Assembly: GCF_900111295.1 (NCBI RefSeq)
Contig: NZ_FOGT01000022.1
Span: 1-63,306, forward strand
DNA length: 63,306 bases
Direction: 5' to 3'
From: Salipaludibacillus aurantiacus
GTDB lineage: Bacteria > Bacillota > Bacilli > Bacillales > Salisediminibacteriaceae
Part shown: piece by piece, positions 27,271 to 35,863 of the stretch
Layout: each line of letters begins with the position of its first letter
Position numbering within the stretch: the first letter of the stretch is position 1
Translations under genes and position numbers: made by a program
The notes under the pieces: generated by a model
Seen by the model: the letters and a program-made list of their open reading frames with translations, nothing else
Database searches by the model: none
What the model was told of the DNA's origin: nothing

Positions 27271-28173
27271 ATGAAAAAAGCAAAGTTTGTAAGTATTTGT
27301 GTATTAACAGCAGGATTGCTCATAGCGTGCGGCGATAACAATGAGAAGGCTATCAATGGAAATGAAAATAATAATATGAACTCCCCTGGGGAAGAGAATT
27401 TAAATAATCAAAATACAGAGTCAGCAAACAGTGAAGAAAAAAGTAATGCAAACGAGTTAAACGAAAATGCCGATAATATCCAAAATGAAGCAAATGAAAA
27501 TATTAATGAACATGACAATGAACTAAACGGCGATAATGAAGAAGACATCGAACCTCTTTATCAAATAGAAAACAATGTGACAGTCAGACCGATTGATGAG
27601 GCACCTGAAGAAGTTGTTCTTTTGACTATTGATGACGCACCGGATAATTACGGTGTGGAGATGGCAGAGATTCTGCAGGACATGGATGCAGGCGCCATAT
27701 TTTTTGTTAACGGCCATTTTCTTCAATCTGAAGAGGGGCAACAGCAGTTAAAGGATATTTATGAACTGGGGTTTGAAATTGGAAACCACACGATGACCCA
27801 TCCAAACTTATCAGACCTCTCAGAAGAAGAGCAGTACGAAGAAATTGTCGAGCTGAATGATCTGGTTGAAGATATTATTGGGGAAAGGCCCCGGTTTTTT
27901 AGAGCACCTTTTGGGGTCAACACGGATTACTCCAAGCAGCTGATGGAAGAAGAGGAGATGCAGTGGATGAACTGGTCTTACGGATACGATTATTTTGAAG
28001 AATATATGGAAGCTGAAGCTTTGGAAGAAATAATGGTTGAAACTGAACATTTGGGCAATGGAGCCAACCTGTTAATGCATGACAGGGAATTTACGAAAGA
28101 CGCTTTAAAAGGAATCGTGGAAGGTTTAAGAGAAAAAGGTTACGAGATCGTTGATCCTGAAATGATTAAATAA
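27271..28173 (+). CDS. Polysaccharide deacetylase lipoprotein
   Basis: A 300-residue lipoprotein: signal peptide with LLIAC (Cys20), about 75 residues of Asn/Glu-rich linker (21-100), then a NodB domain. NodB motifs are TIDDAPDN (D121, D122), HTMTHPNL (H173, H177), RFFRAPFG (R211) and LMHDREF (H270). It would remove acetyl groups from wall sugars (peptidoglycan or a similar polymer). Motif 1 has TIDD rather than TFDD. ATG 27271 follows GAGGGGA. It forms an operon with the next gene, 21 bases downstream. Confidence 0.9.
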   Translation: MKKAKFVSICVLTAGLLIACGDNNEKAINGNENNNMNSPGEENLNNQNTESANSEEKSNANELNENADNIQNEANENINEHDNELNGDNEEDIEPLYQIENNVTVRPIDEAPEEVVLLTIDDAPDNYGVEMAEILQDMDAGAIFFVNGHFLQSEEGQQQLKDIYELGFEIGNHTMTHPNLSDLSEEEQYEEIVELNDLVEDIIGERPRFFRAPFGVNTDYSKQLMEEEEMQWMNWSYGYDYFEEYMEAEALEEIMVETEHLGNGANLLMHDREFTKDALKGIVEGLREKGYEIVDPEMIK

Positions 28174-28194
28174 TACAACAAGGAAGGTTTATGA

Positions 28195-29319
28195 ATGAAA
28201 AAAGCAAGTCTGTATATAATATCAGGTCTGTTATTAACTGCCTGCCAGAATGAGGAATCAAGCGCAAAAGATCAAGGTCACGCGGTGGAACGGGAAACTC
28301 ACCTGCAGGAAGAAAATAACACTGGAAACGATAACGAGCAGCTTAAAGAGTGGACTGAATTAAATACCCTGCCTGTTGAAGGATACGAGGGTGTGTATAT
28401 ATCAGTCTCTGAATTGGCAGATGGACTGGGCGGCCATTATGAATACGATCCAATTAATAAAGATTTACTGTTAGAGATAGCTGACAGACAGTATTATTTA
28501 GTCTATGGTGTGCCGGTAATTGAAATAAATGGTGAATATTTTCCAGCCGATAAGCCGCCTTTTGTTGAAAACGATAATAGAGAACCTTATCTAAGTATTG
28601 AATTTATTGATGAAGGACTAGAAACAGACTATACACACAATAAAGAAGAAAATAACATAGCTATAAATTGGGACGGTCGAGTGATAGAGGCATGGCGTCC
28701 TGCCGGAGAAAATGATGTTGATATTCATTCTTACTCGGTGGAAGAGATGGTTGACTTCCTTGCTTTTCTTCATTCTCCGATAGAAGGGGCGTCAGTAAGT
28801 ACTGTTGAGAGCCACCTTCCAGGTGCTCCGAGGGGGTATCGCAACGGCATCCATGAAGGTATTGACTGGTACGGATATGCCTCGGGAACAGAAATTACGA
28901 CCGATACGCCTGTGTATGGAATGGCAAAAGGAAAAGTTGTACGAGTCGATAGTGATTTTGAGGATTATAACTCACATGTGGAGAGAAATATCGATCTGAA
29001 AATTGCGGCAAAGCAAGGATTTACTCCCCAATATATACTCGACCGGCTGAGAGGTATGCAGGTTTGGGTTCAATATGATAACGGAGTAATGATCCGTTTC
29101 GCTCACCTTGACTCTATACCCGAAGACGTGGAAGCGGGACAGACGATTGATAGTGAAACAATAATCGGATATGTAGGAAACACAGGTACTAGCGGTGCAA
29201 TGAATCAGGATGGAAGTGGTTTACATTTGCATAAAGATCTGTTAGTAAAAGGAGAACTATTTTGGGAGCCTTTCACATTAGAGGAAACAGCTTACATTAT
29301 TGAGGAGTTATGGCACTGA
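28195..29319 (+). CDS. M23-family metallopeptidase lipoprotein with copper-amine-oxidase-N-like domain
   Basis: A 374-residue lipoprotein: lipobox LLLTAC (Cys17), acidic linker, a region at about 58-155 like the Cu-amine-oxidase N domain (VYISVSELADGLGGHYEYDP, INGEYFPADKPPFVEN, PYLSIEFIDEGL), then a LytM/M23 domain. The zinc motifs are H220-x3-D224 (IHEGIDWYG), H304 (RFAHLD) and H344-x-H346 (GLHLHKD). Compared with typical M23 there is an extra stretch around 255-290. Likely a peptidoglycan endopeptidase anchored at the membrane, paired with the deacetylase. Confidence 0.85.
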   Translation: MKKASLYIISGLLLTACQNEESSAKDQGHAVERETHLQEENNTGNDNEQLKEWTELNTLPVEGYEGVYISVSELADGLGGHYEYDPINKDLLLEIADRQYYLVYGVPVIEINGEYFPADKPPFVENDNREPYLSIEFIDEGLETDYTHNKEENNIAINWDGRVIEAWRPAGENDVDIHSYSVEEMVDFLAFLHSPIEGASVSTVESHLPGAPRGYRNGIHEGIDWYGYASGTEITTDTPVYGMAKGKVVRVDSDFEDYNSHVERNIDLKIAAKQGFTPQYILDRLRGMQVWVQYDNGVMIRFAHLDSIPEDVEAGQTIDSETIIGYVGNTGTSGAMNQDGSGLHLHKDLLVKGELFWEPFTLEETAYIIEELWH

Positions 29320-29338
29320 AATTAAATTCCTGTTCATG

Positions 29339-29376
29339 GAATAAACGTAGAAGTTTTGTACTTCTACGTTTATTTT
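29339..29376 (+). terminator. Terminator of the deacetylase-M23 pair
   Basis: AATAAACGTAGAAG pairs with CTTCTACGTTTATT, T run after. Confidence 0.92.
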
Positions 29377-29535
29377 AATTTACTTTCCAAATACTCATTT
29401 TTAATATTATACAGGCTTTTCTTAAGGTTTTAGACAAATGACGACAGAGTTTTCATCTTTCATATGATAAAATTACCGTCATATCAATTAAATTTAAGGC
29501 AGAAAAAACCTTTTGTATATGGCGGTGGATAAATT

Positions 29536-29970
29536 ATGAAAAAATCAGATTTTCTGGATGGGTTAAGGCTGGAAATTGGGCTTGCCTACGACTATGCCGA
29601 AAACAAAGACGATTTTATGGTTCGTGTGTTAAAGACGATTCATGCGATCAACAAGAAAAAAGTAATCTTAACGATTCATTCTTATAACCAGGGAGAATAT
29701 ACTTTATCGTATGCCCTAGGCATGAAAGGACTGTCTAAAGAGGAAGAGGAACTTGGCCGGGGATTTTTATTTATAAACAGGCTTAAAGCTGTAACCTACG
29801 TAAGAAAAAACAGGGATCATGTGTTATTTTTACCCTTGTACGAGGAAGGTGAAGCGGCGTATGTTATCACGATAAAGTTAATAGGGATTGATTATGAATT
29901 TACAAAGCAGGACATGATTTTTGCGGATGAGCTCATCCATTTCATTGAGTCTAAACGATCTTCGTTTTAA
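29536..29970 (+). CDS. GAF-like small protein, function unknown
   Basis: A 144-residue soluble protein. FLPLYEEGEAAYVITIKLIG followed by DYEFTKQDMIFADELIHFI resembles the last strands and helix of a GAF sensory domain; the N-terminal part GLRLEIGLAYDYAENKDDFMVRVLKTIH would be the leading helices. No effector domain is attached. GGCGGTGG upstream is a modest ribosome site. It lies between the lipoprotein pair and a DUF3055 gene. The domain call is tentative. Confidence 0.5.
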   Translation: MKKSDFLDGLRLEIGLAYDYAENKDDFMVRVLKTIHAINKKKVILTIHSYNQGEYTLSYALGMKGLSKEEEELGRGFLFINRLKAVTYVRKNRDHVLFLPLYEEGEAAYVITIKLIGIDYEFTKQDMIFADELIHFIESKRSSF

Positions 29971-29991
29971 AAAAACAAAAAGATTGCGAAA

Positions 29992-30020
29992 TTGACAGAA
30001 TTTTTGTATAATTAAATAAT
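29992..30020 (+). promoter_or_regulatory. Sigma-A promoter of the DUF3055 gene
   Basis: TTGACA, 17-base spacer, AATAAT. An overlapping TATAAT is too close to the -35 to be its partner. Confidence 0.55.
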
Positions 30021-30039
30021 TAAAGGAGGGATTGTACTG

Positions 30040-30336
30040 ATGGAACTATACGAGCGGCTTTATGACGAAACGGAGAGAGTTAATGTTCAGTTTGTAGGTA
30101 TGACCACTGAGCAGTCAAGGTACGATTTCGGCATTGTTTATACAAGCCTGTTTTTTGGTAAGCCCCTCATTACATGTATGCAGTCAGGAAGATCCTTGCT
30201 TTTGTGCCGGGAAGATGTGGAAGATGTCGATTATCTTAAGAAAGCTTTTAAAGTAAAAAGTGACAGGGAAGCAGAGGCTTTATCTGAGTTTTTTAAAGCG
30301 GCACTTCCTGCGACAACGATGGAAACTCAATATTAA
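30040..30336 (+). CDS. DUF3055 family protein
   Basis: A 98-residue cytoplasmic protein common in Bacillaceae and staphylococci. RLYDETERVNVQFVGMTTEQSRYDFGIVYT, FFGKPLITCMQSGRS and LCREDVEDVDYL are the family's conserved parts. Role unknown. AAAGGAGGG precedes the ATG, and a perfect 15-bp hairpin follows. Confidence 0.85.
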   Translation: MELYERLYDETERVNVQFVGMTTEQSRYDFGIVYTSLFFGKPLITCMQSGRSLLLCREDVEDVDYLKKAFKVKSDREAEALSEFFKAALPATTMETQY

Positions 30337-30380
30337 AGTAAAAGCGTTCAGCCGAAACAGCTGAACGCTTTTACTTTTTC
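30337..30380. terminator. Bidirectional terminator between DUF3055 and speA
   Basis: GTAAAAGCGTTCAGC pairs perfectly with GCTGAACGCTTTTAC. Serves both converging genes. Confidence 0.94.
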
Positions 30381-31867
30381 TAAATTATAGGTTTTCTTTC
30401 ACGTATAACACGGATGAAAGTTAATGTAGGATCTTCCGGGCCTTGCACAGGGAGACCTGATTCCATGTTTTTATAAATATAATCTATATTGTCCTGTTCA
30501 ATGATTTCACCAGGAATAAAAATAGGAATACCTGGAGGATAAATCATAATAAACTCCGCACTGATTCTTCCCGCAGATTCATTAAGCTTTACGATTTCTG
30601 TCTCAGAATAGAAAGCATCCCGGGGAGATAAAGAAAGAGTTGGTATTTGAGGGACTTGAACCTGCACACTTTCTGAATGCTTTTTACCAGGCTCATAATA
30701 TTCAGATGAAAGCTTCTCGAGTCCCCGGATTAAATAATCTATCGTGTGAGTGTTGTCACCGCTCGTTATAATACATAAAATATTGTATAAGTCCGAAAGT
30801 TCCACTTCTATATTTTCATGTTCGCGTAACCAGGTTTCTACCTCATAACCAGTAACATTCAACTCTTTAATAGAAATAATAAGTTTTGTCGGGTCCAGGT
30901 CAAACACTGCGTTATTGTCGAGGATTTCTTTACCTGGGCAGCTTATACCAGGAATGTCATTTATTTTTTTTCTGGCTGATTCAGCTAATCCGATAATCCT
31001 GTCTGTTAATTTCGATCCTTCCGTTGCGAGATACCGTCTGGCTGTATCCAGGGAAGCGAGAAGGATATAGGAGGTAGAAGTGGTTGTCAGCATACTTATG
31101 ATGCTTTGAACCCGACGTGCTGAAATTCTTTTTCCCTGAATGTTAAGTACAGAACTTTGTGTAAGAGAGCCCCCCAGTTTGTGGACACTGGTGGCTGCCA
31201 TATCGGCTCCTGCTTGCATAGCTGAGACTGGAAGCTTTTCATTAAAATGAATATGCACACCGTGAGCTTCGTCTACTAACACCGGTATATCGTAAGAATG
31301 AGTAAGCTGGACGATTTTTTCCAAATTTGCAGAGATCCCGAAGTAAGTCGGGTTTATGACTAAGAGTCCTTTTGCATCTGGATGGGAGCTTAAGGCTTTC
31401 TCAACTGATCTAACAGTTATTCCATGAGAAATTCCCAGCGTGTCATCTATTTCAGGATGAATAAATATAGGCGTAGCGCCTGAAAAAATAATGGCAGACA
31501 TAATAGATTTATGCACATTCCTCGGTACGATTATTTTTTCCCCCGGACCACAGACAGTCATGATCATAGTCATGATCGCCCCGCTTGTTCCCTGAACAGA
31601 AAAAAAAGTATGATCAGCCCCAAACGCTTCCGCTGCCAGATTTTGAGCCTCTTTTATAATTCCGTGCGGGTGATGTAAGTCGTCTAAAGGTTGTATATTT
31701 ATTAAATCTATAGACAGAGCGTTAGGTCCAATGAACTCTCTGAAATCTGGATCCATGCCGGTTCCGTGTTTATGCCCTGGAATATGAAACTGGTAGGGCG
31801 AGTGATTAATATGGTTTAGAAGCCCTTCATACAAAGGCGTTTTCTGCTGACGTTCCAAGTAGGACAA
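30380..31867 (-). CDS. speA: Orn/Lys/Arg decarboxylase family, probable arginine decarboxylase SpeA
   Basis: A 495-residue PLP enzyme of the short (wingless) group I decarboxylases. FHIPGHKHGTGMDPDF opens the chain, SVQGTSGAIMTMI binds cofactor phosphate, VDEAHGVHIHF has D199 and H202, and K230 in TSVHKLGGSLTQSS holds PLP; the C-terminal domain ends IMIYPPGIPIFIPGE. In B. subtilis the ortholog next to yktA converts arginine to agmatine for polyamine synthesis. TTG start with GAGGTGA 6 bases upstream. Substrate is inferred from synteny. Confidence 0.9.
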   Translation of the reverse strand: MSYLERQQKTPLYEGLLNHINHSPYQFHIPGHKHGTGMDPDFREFIGPNALSIDLINIQPLDDLHHPHGIIKEAQNLAAEAFGADHTFFSVQGTSGAIMTMIMTVCGPGEKIIVPRNVHKSIMSAIIFSGATPIFIHPEIDDTLGISHGITVRSVEKALSSHPDAKGLLVINPTYFGISANLEKIVQLTHSYDIPVLVDEAHGVHIHFNEKLPVSAMQAGADMAATSVHKLGGSLTQSSVLNIQGKRISARRVQSIISMLTTTSTSYILLASLDTARRYLATEGSKLTDRIIGLAESARKKINDIPGISCPGKEILDNNAVFDLDPTKLIISIKELNVTGYEVETWLREHENIEVELSDLYNILCIITSGDNTHTIDYLIRGLEKLSSEYYEPGKKHSESVQVQVPQIPTLSLSPRDAFYSETEIVKLNESAGRISAEFIMIYPPGIPIFIPGEIIEQDNIDYIYKNMESGLPVQGPEDPTLTFIRVIRERKPII

Positions 31868-31994
31868 AGTAATTCACCTCAAAGTTAATTATATATAATA
31901 CAGGGGACTGCATTTTGCTTTTTTGTTTAAACAAAATGTAGTATAACAGAATGAGTTATAATTTGGAATGAATTTATGAGAAAGGGTGTTTAGA

Positions 31995-32270
31995 ATGCCA
32001 AACGAAGTGAATATCCCAATTTCAATGGATTGGTCTAGAGACGAAGTGGTTAATGTTGTACATTTTTATGAAGCAATTGACCAGGCATATCGAAAAGGGG
32101 TAGACAGAGACACATTATTAACTCTCTATAATCAATTTAAAAAAATTGTACCGTCCAAATCAGAGGAAAAGCAGCAATTTAAAGAGTATGAAAGCCAAAC
32201 CCAGCAATCCCCTTACCACGTTGTTAAAGCAGCCAGGGAATCATCCCATTTGAAAATTATAAAAATGTAA
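31995..32270 (+). CDS. yktA: YktA, UPF0223 family protein
   Basis: A 91-residue protein of unknown function. ISMDWSRDEVVNVVHFYEAI and YRKGVDRDTLLTLYNQFKKIVPSKSEEK are the UPF0223 signature. ATG 31995 has AAAGGGTG upstream; a GTG three codons earlier is part of that site. It is divergent from speA, as in B. subtilis. Confidence 0.92.
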   Translation: MPNEVNIPISMDWSRDEVVNVVHFYEAIDQAYRKGVDRDTLLTLYNQFKKIVPSKSEEKQQFKEYESQTQQSPYHVVKAARESSHLKIIKM

Positions 32271-32273
32271 CAT

Positions 32274-32315
32274 TAAAAAGGGCTCTGATGGCACTCCTGC
32301 CACCGGCCCTTTTGT
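32274..32315. terminator. Bidirectional terminator between yktA and yktB
   Basis: AAAAAGGGC pairs with GGCCCTTTT, with inner TGGC/GCCA. Confidence 0.85.
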
Positions 32316-32326
32316 TTATTTCATCT

Positions 32327-32971
32327 TTAAGCATGCTGGACGTATATACGCATAGAAGTTTCGTAAAGGGGTAAGAGGGTATCGAATACTTTTTCAGCTT
32401 TTTTCAAAAATGCTTGTCCATCCTGAACCTGGTCATCCTCCGGTTTCAACTGAACACCGCAGAGCAATTCTGCTTTTTTGACAGTAGAAAGACGTTCAAA
32501 CATGTCATTAAGCTGTTCTTTAGAGATACTGTTATGCTGCATTGCTTCCGGTTTAGTATGATCGACTGACCAGTAAAAGGTATCAGGTATCTGCTTTTCA
32601 ATGGTGGAGATTTGCTCTTTAAGAGCGTGCCCCAGTTCTTCTTTTACAGGCGATTCATAAATTACAGCAAACCAGATAAAAACATGGGAACCAAACAGGC
32701 CGATTTGGAAATGGGGAAGCTTTTTATACCCTCGCTTATTATTAGCGAACGCCACCCATGTATCGTCCGGGGGATTAACTTTTCTGCGGGCATGTTTTGC
32801 GACATGGAAAAACATCTCTTCGTTCGTCTTCTCAGTGAGTACAGAAGAGAAGTGTCTGCCGAGTTCTTCCAGTTTAGGGCGAACGTGCTGCTTAATAGCT
32901 TCCATCCTTTCGTCCAGACCTTCTACTGCAAAAACATCAAAATCCTGGGAAGTGAACCCTTTAAAACTCAT
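32327..32971 (-). CDS. yktB: YktB, DUF1054/UPF0637 family protein
   Basis: A 214-residue protein of unknown function. FTSQDFDVFAVEGLDERMEAI, HFSSVLTEKTNEEMFFHVAKHARRKVNPPDDTW, and FQIGLFGSHVFIWFAVIYE are the conserved blocks. AAAGGAG lies upstream of the ATG. Usual neighbours yktA and ykzI flank it. Confidence 0.93.
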   Translation of the reverse strand: MSFKGFTSQDFDVFAVEGLDERMEAIKQHVRPKLEELGRHFSSVLTEKTNEEMFFHVAKHARRKVNPPDDTWVAFANNKRGYKKLPHFQIGLFGSHVFIWFAVIYESPVKEELGHALKEQISTIEKQIPDTFYWSVDHTKPEAMQHNSISKEQLNDMFERLSTVKKAELLCGVQLKPEDDQVQDGQAFLKKAEKVFDTLLPLYETSMRIYVQHA

Positions 32972-33288
32972 GAGTAACTTACTCCTTTCTTTAGTGCCTC
33001 GGAAAGCTTGAATGGTAATGAAACATTTAAAAGTAACTATAATTAATATTTGCTTATTATAAAACTTATATTAGCAGAATACAGTTTAAAAAAAAAGAAA
33101 ACAGAATTTCTGTTCTCAATTAGGTTTAAATTTGTGAGAATCGTGGAAAATTAAAAATACCAGCAAAAAAATAGTTGCAAAATTCCGATAAATAGCATAA
33201 TGTAATGGTAACTATTATTTCACCTTAGGGTTCATTGTTGGTCTGTTCAGGAACATAAAAAGAGACTCGAAGAAAAGGGGTGCGAATT
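32972..33288. other. Divergent intergenic region yktB-ykzI
   Basis: AT-rich, no gene. It contains the ykzI promoter at 33175-33203 and presumably that of yktB on the other strand. Confidence 0.5.
33175..33203 (+). promoter_or_regulatory. Sigma-A promoter of ykzI-suhB
   Basis: TTGCAA, 17-base spacer, TAATGT, about 85 bases before the ykzI start. Confidence 0.55.
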
Positions 33289-33477
33289 ATGGAGAAGGTC
33301 ATTCAGACTTTAAAAAGAAGAGATGGGGAAAAACGTATCCCGGTCCTAAAACTGGAGATTGACTATGAACTCCAAACATTATTCGATGCAATTCAAGCAA
33401 ATGAACAAGACCAAATTACTGAATGCAAAGAAAAATTAGAGAAGCTCCGTAATGAATGGCTTCGTCTTGAAGCTTAA
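33289..33477 (+). CDS. ykzI: YkzI-like small helical protein
   Basis: A 62-residue, charged, all-helical protein: MEKVIQTLKRRDGEKRIPVL then LEIDYELQTLFDAIQANEQD and a coil CKEKLEKLRNEWLRLEA. AAGGGGTG precedes ATG 33289. Its position between yktB and the suhB-family gene is that of ykzI in B. subtilis, which is the main reason for the name. Function unknown. Confidence 0.65.
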   Translation: MEKVIQTLKRRDGEKRIPVLKLEIDYELQTLFDAIQANEQDQITECKEKLEKLRNEWLRLEA

Positions 33478-33605
33478 AATACTTGCTGTGAACCTTGTAG
33501 AGGTTCACTTTTTTTGGTTGCAGGTTAGTAATGTTTGCGAATTAAATGATAAGTATGGTATATGTTAGAAAACATACAGAAGATATAATTGAGGAGATGA
33601 GGCGG

Positions 33606-34400
33606 ATGACCGGCAACGAGAGAGATTTTCAAATGATTAAAGAAAAAGCTGAAGAATGGACCCGTGAAGCGGGAGGGTACATAAAGGAACAAATGAAGCT
33701 TTCATTTAAAGTTAATACTAAATCTCATCAGCATGATTTAGTCACTGATGTGGATAAAGGAGTAGAAGCTTTTTTTTAGGAAAAAATAGATAAAGAATTT
33801 CCTGGCCACCGTTTAATGGGGGAGGAAGGATCATTTGAAAATGTAAAAGATCTTTCAGGGACGGTTTGGATATTAGACCCTATTGACGGAACGGTTAATT
33901 TTGTTCATCAGGAAAGTTATTTCGCGATTTCTGCAGGAGTGTTCCATAATGGTGAACCTGTAATAGGAATTGTATACGATGTGATGCATGATGAGTTGTT
34001 CTCCTCATTAAAAGGTGAAGGGGCTGTATTAAATAACCGGCGTCTAAGCTCCCTTTCCAAGAATTCTTTAAATGAAGCACTTATAAGTTTTAATACAGGA
34101 TGGTTATTAAAAGACAGGAGGCTTGAGAGAATTGTTAAGAGGTCTCGGGGCACCCGGTCTTATGGGGCGGCGGCACTGGAAATAGCCTATGTAGCTGCAG
34201 GGAGACTTGATGCTTATATCAGCTTTAACCTTGCACCCTGGGATATCGCTGGAGGGTATGCTCTTCTTCAGGAAGTTGGAGGCAAAGCAACAAATTATGA
34301 CGGCAATGCATTGAATTTTCTGGAAAAAGACACTTTAATAGCGGCTAACCCCTGGGTTTATGACGAAATAATTGAAGTATTAAACACTAACACGAACTAA
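33606..34400 (+). pseudogene. suhB: Inositol monophosphatase family gene (yktC/suhB) interrupted by an in-frame amber codon
   Basis: Homologous to the Mg2+-dependent inositol monophosphatase/fructose-bisphosphatase family (B. subtilis YktC). Codons before the break encode HDLVTDVDKGVEAFF; TAG at 33777-33779 follows; the same frame continues EKIDKEFPGHRLMGEEGSF, then DPIDGTVNFVHQESYFAISAG and LAPWDIAGGYALLQEVGG. All active-site motifs (GEE, DPIDGT, WDIAGG) lie after the stop. Family members read through this spot without a gap, so one base change made the stop. A product could only come from readthrough or from reinitiation (for example ATG 33816, without a clear ribosome site). Confidence 0.85.
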
Positions 34401-34432
34401 AAGGACGGCAAATGTCGTCCTTTTAGTTCGTT
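34396..34432. terminator. Bidirectional terminator after suhB
   Basis: AACTAAAAGGACG pairs with CGTCCTTTTAGTT. It overlaps the 3' end of the minus-strand ylaF-like gene. Confidence 0.9.
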
Positions 34433-34602
34433 GAGTGAAGATATTTTTTTCGTTTGAACCCTGCAAATACAGAGCCCAGGCTTAAAACAAGAAAGCCGAG
34501 AAACATAAGCAGGCTTGTTTGAGCGAAAGAAATTCCTATCCCCATCATCCCCACTGTGCCGAGAATAGCCAGGATAAAATAATAAATATCGAAAGAACGC
34601 AT
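34423..34602 (-). CDS. ylaF: YlaF-like small membrane protein (DUF5325)
   Basis: A 59-residue protein: MRSFDIYYFILAILGTVGMM begins the first membrane span, SLLMFLGFLVLSLGSVFAGF forms the second, and a basic tail KRKKYLHSTN follows. The two-span GTVGMMGIGI(S/A)xA(Q/E)xSLL pattern is that of B. subtilis YlaF. AAAAGGAGGTC precedes the ATG. It sits next to ylaH as expected, but here on the opposite strand and without typA between. Confidence 0.72.
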   Translation of the reverse strand: MRSFDIYYFILAILGTVGMMGIGISFAQTSLLMFLGFLVLSLGSVFAGFKRKKYLHSTN

Positions 34603-34754
34603 GAGCTACCGACCTCCTTTTACATAGTGTACCGGAAAACGCTTTATAAAAAAAGGGTATCTTATTTCGTTAGATAGTTAATATCGCAGATTAAGTTATG
34701 CTATAATCGGAATGTTGTAAAATGTGTTGATATGAAAATTTAGGAGTGACTTAT

Positions 34755-35111
34755 ATGCTTTCAGCTGTTAATAATACAGAGCCTGTAGCGCCGGATATGA
34801 CACCAATTGCACAATGGCTAGGAGCTACTGATCCTGAGAACTTTCTTTTTGCATTTGTGATCATGTATATAATAATAAACGCCCTTAGTATTCTCGTTTT
34901 TAATCTTGGTTTCGCCCGAAAACTTCCGGTCTTAAAAAATGTCGTTATTTATGCTGTGATGTTTTTTGGAAATATATTTATCACTTTTCTTGCTTTGTCA
35001 TTACCCATAATAGAATCACTGTTTATTGCTGCATTAGTGTTGGGTATCTATAAATTCCAGCTGAAACGCCATAAAAACGACGAACAGAAATCAGAAGAAG
35101 AGCATTATTAA
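34755..35111 (+). CDS. ylaH: YlaH-like membrane protein
   Basis: A 118-residue protein with three likely membrane spans (about 28-48, 60-78, 82-98) and an acidic tail. FLFAFVIMYIIINALSILVFNLGFARKLPVLKN and YAVMFFGNIFITFLALSLP fit the YlaH family. TAGGAGTG precedes ATG 34755; the open frame starts three codons earlier. Function unknown. Confidence 0.85.
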   Translation: MLSAVNNTEPVAPDMTPIAQWLGATDPENFLFAFVIMYIIINALSILVFNLGFARKLPVLKNVVIYAVMFFGNIFITFLALSLPIIESLFIAALVLGIYKFQLKRHKNDEQKSEEEHY

Positions 35112-35167
35112 CAGGGGGATTAACCTGGCGTTCAGGTAATAAAGTGAAGCTGTTTTAAAAATGCTGT

Positions 35168-35212
35168 GCCTCCACATTTAGGCTGAATCTAAATTTGGGG
35201 GTATTTTTTTAT
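35168..35212 (+). terminator. Terminator of ylaH
   Basis: CCTCCACATTTAG pairs imperfectly with CTAAATTTGGGGG, followed by TATTTTTTTATT. Confidence 0.78.
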
Positions 35213-35380
35213 TAAATTAAGGGGGCACTCTGCCAGGCATACGCAAATGGAAGGTGCTGATGCTCTTTGAGGGGAGAACGCACTTCCTGTGCAGGGAATA
35301 ATCAACTTAAATTAAGCAGATGCCATTTAATAACTGGATGAGCTTATAAAAAGCGTAATGGTCCGCCACCCATGCCTGAG
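35213..35380. other. Non-coding stretch between ylaH and ylaI
   Basis: No frame with a ribosome site. Nothing recognised. Confidence 0.3.
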
Positions 35381-35427
35381 ACAAAATAAATAGGCATGAG
35401 TCCGGTGACAAAACCGAATTCATGCCC
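35381..35427 (-). terminator. Terminator of ylaI
   Basis: GGCATGA pairs with TCATGCC, with inner CCGGT/ACCG; the minus-strand copy runs into TATTTATTTTG. Confidence 0.72.
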
Positions 35428-35434
35428 AGTTTAC

Positions 35435-35638
35435 TTATATATAGTCATCTGTTTTTTCCTGAGGAGTATGCTCTTTAAAATTACCTGTTTGCTTTCTTTC
35501 TATTGTTCGTTCAGTTATACGATCTTGACACGATTGACACATGTATGTGTGAATGGGTCTGTTTCTTAATTTTTTTGCAAGGGGCAGCTGGTTGTCAATT
35601 GACTCTACCACGTCACAAATGACACATTTAACTCTCAT
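35435..35638 (-). CDS. ylaI: YlaI, DUF2197 zinc-ribbon-like protein
   Basis: A 67-residue protein with two CxxC pairs (VKCVICD and MCQSCQ) that probably bind one zinc ion. RNRPIHTYMCQSCQDRITERTIERK is the DUF2197 core. ATG 35638 is preceded by GAAGAGGTG; five earlier codons in frame lack a site. Function unknown. Confidence 0.9.
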   Translation of the reverse strand: MRVKCVICDVVESIDNQLPLAKKLRNRPIHTYMCQSCQDRITERTIERKQTGNFKEHTPQEKTDDYI

Positions 35639-35863
35639 TTCGCACCTCTTCATTAATATAATGGTTGTACAGTCAGTATAACACGAGAAGGGGAATTTTT
35701 TTAAGGAGAGTGAGATAAAAGAATAGTAACCAGTATTGTCCCGGGCCCTCTAACCCTATTTAAAAATGTTAATTATTTCTTAGATTTTTGTTAGAATGGT
35801 TTTAAGATGATTGAAATATAGGTATAGTATAGGTGTAGATAAGATTAAGGAGGCGTTTGGACA

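Noticed and set aside
33771-33779. Frameshift in the run of eight T as the cause of the suhB break
   Set aside because: Frames before and after are identical and the alignment has no gap; a one-base slip would destroy the downstream match.
33816-34400. The downstream part of suhB as a separate complete gene
   Set aside because: It is in the same frame as the upstream part, lacks a ribosome binding site and lacks the N-terminal family region, which is encoded just upstream across the TAG.
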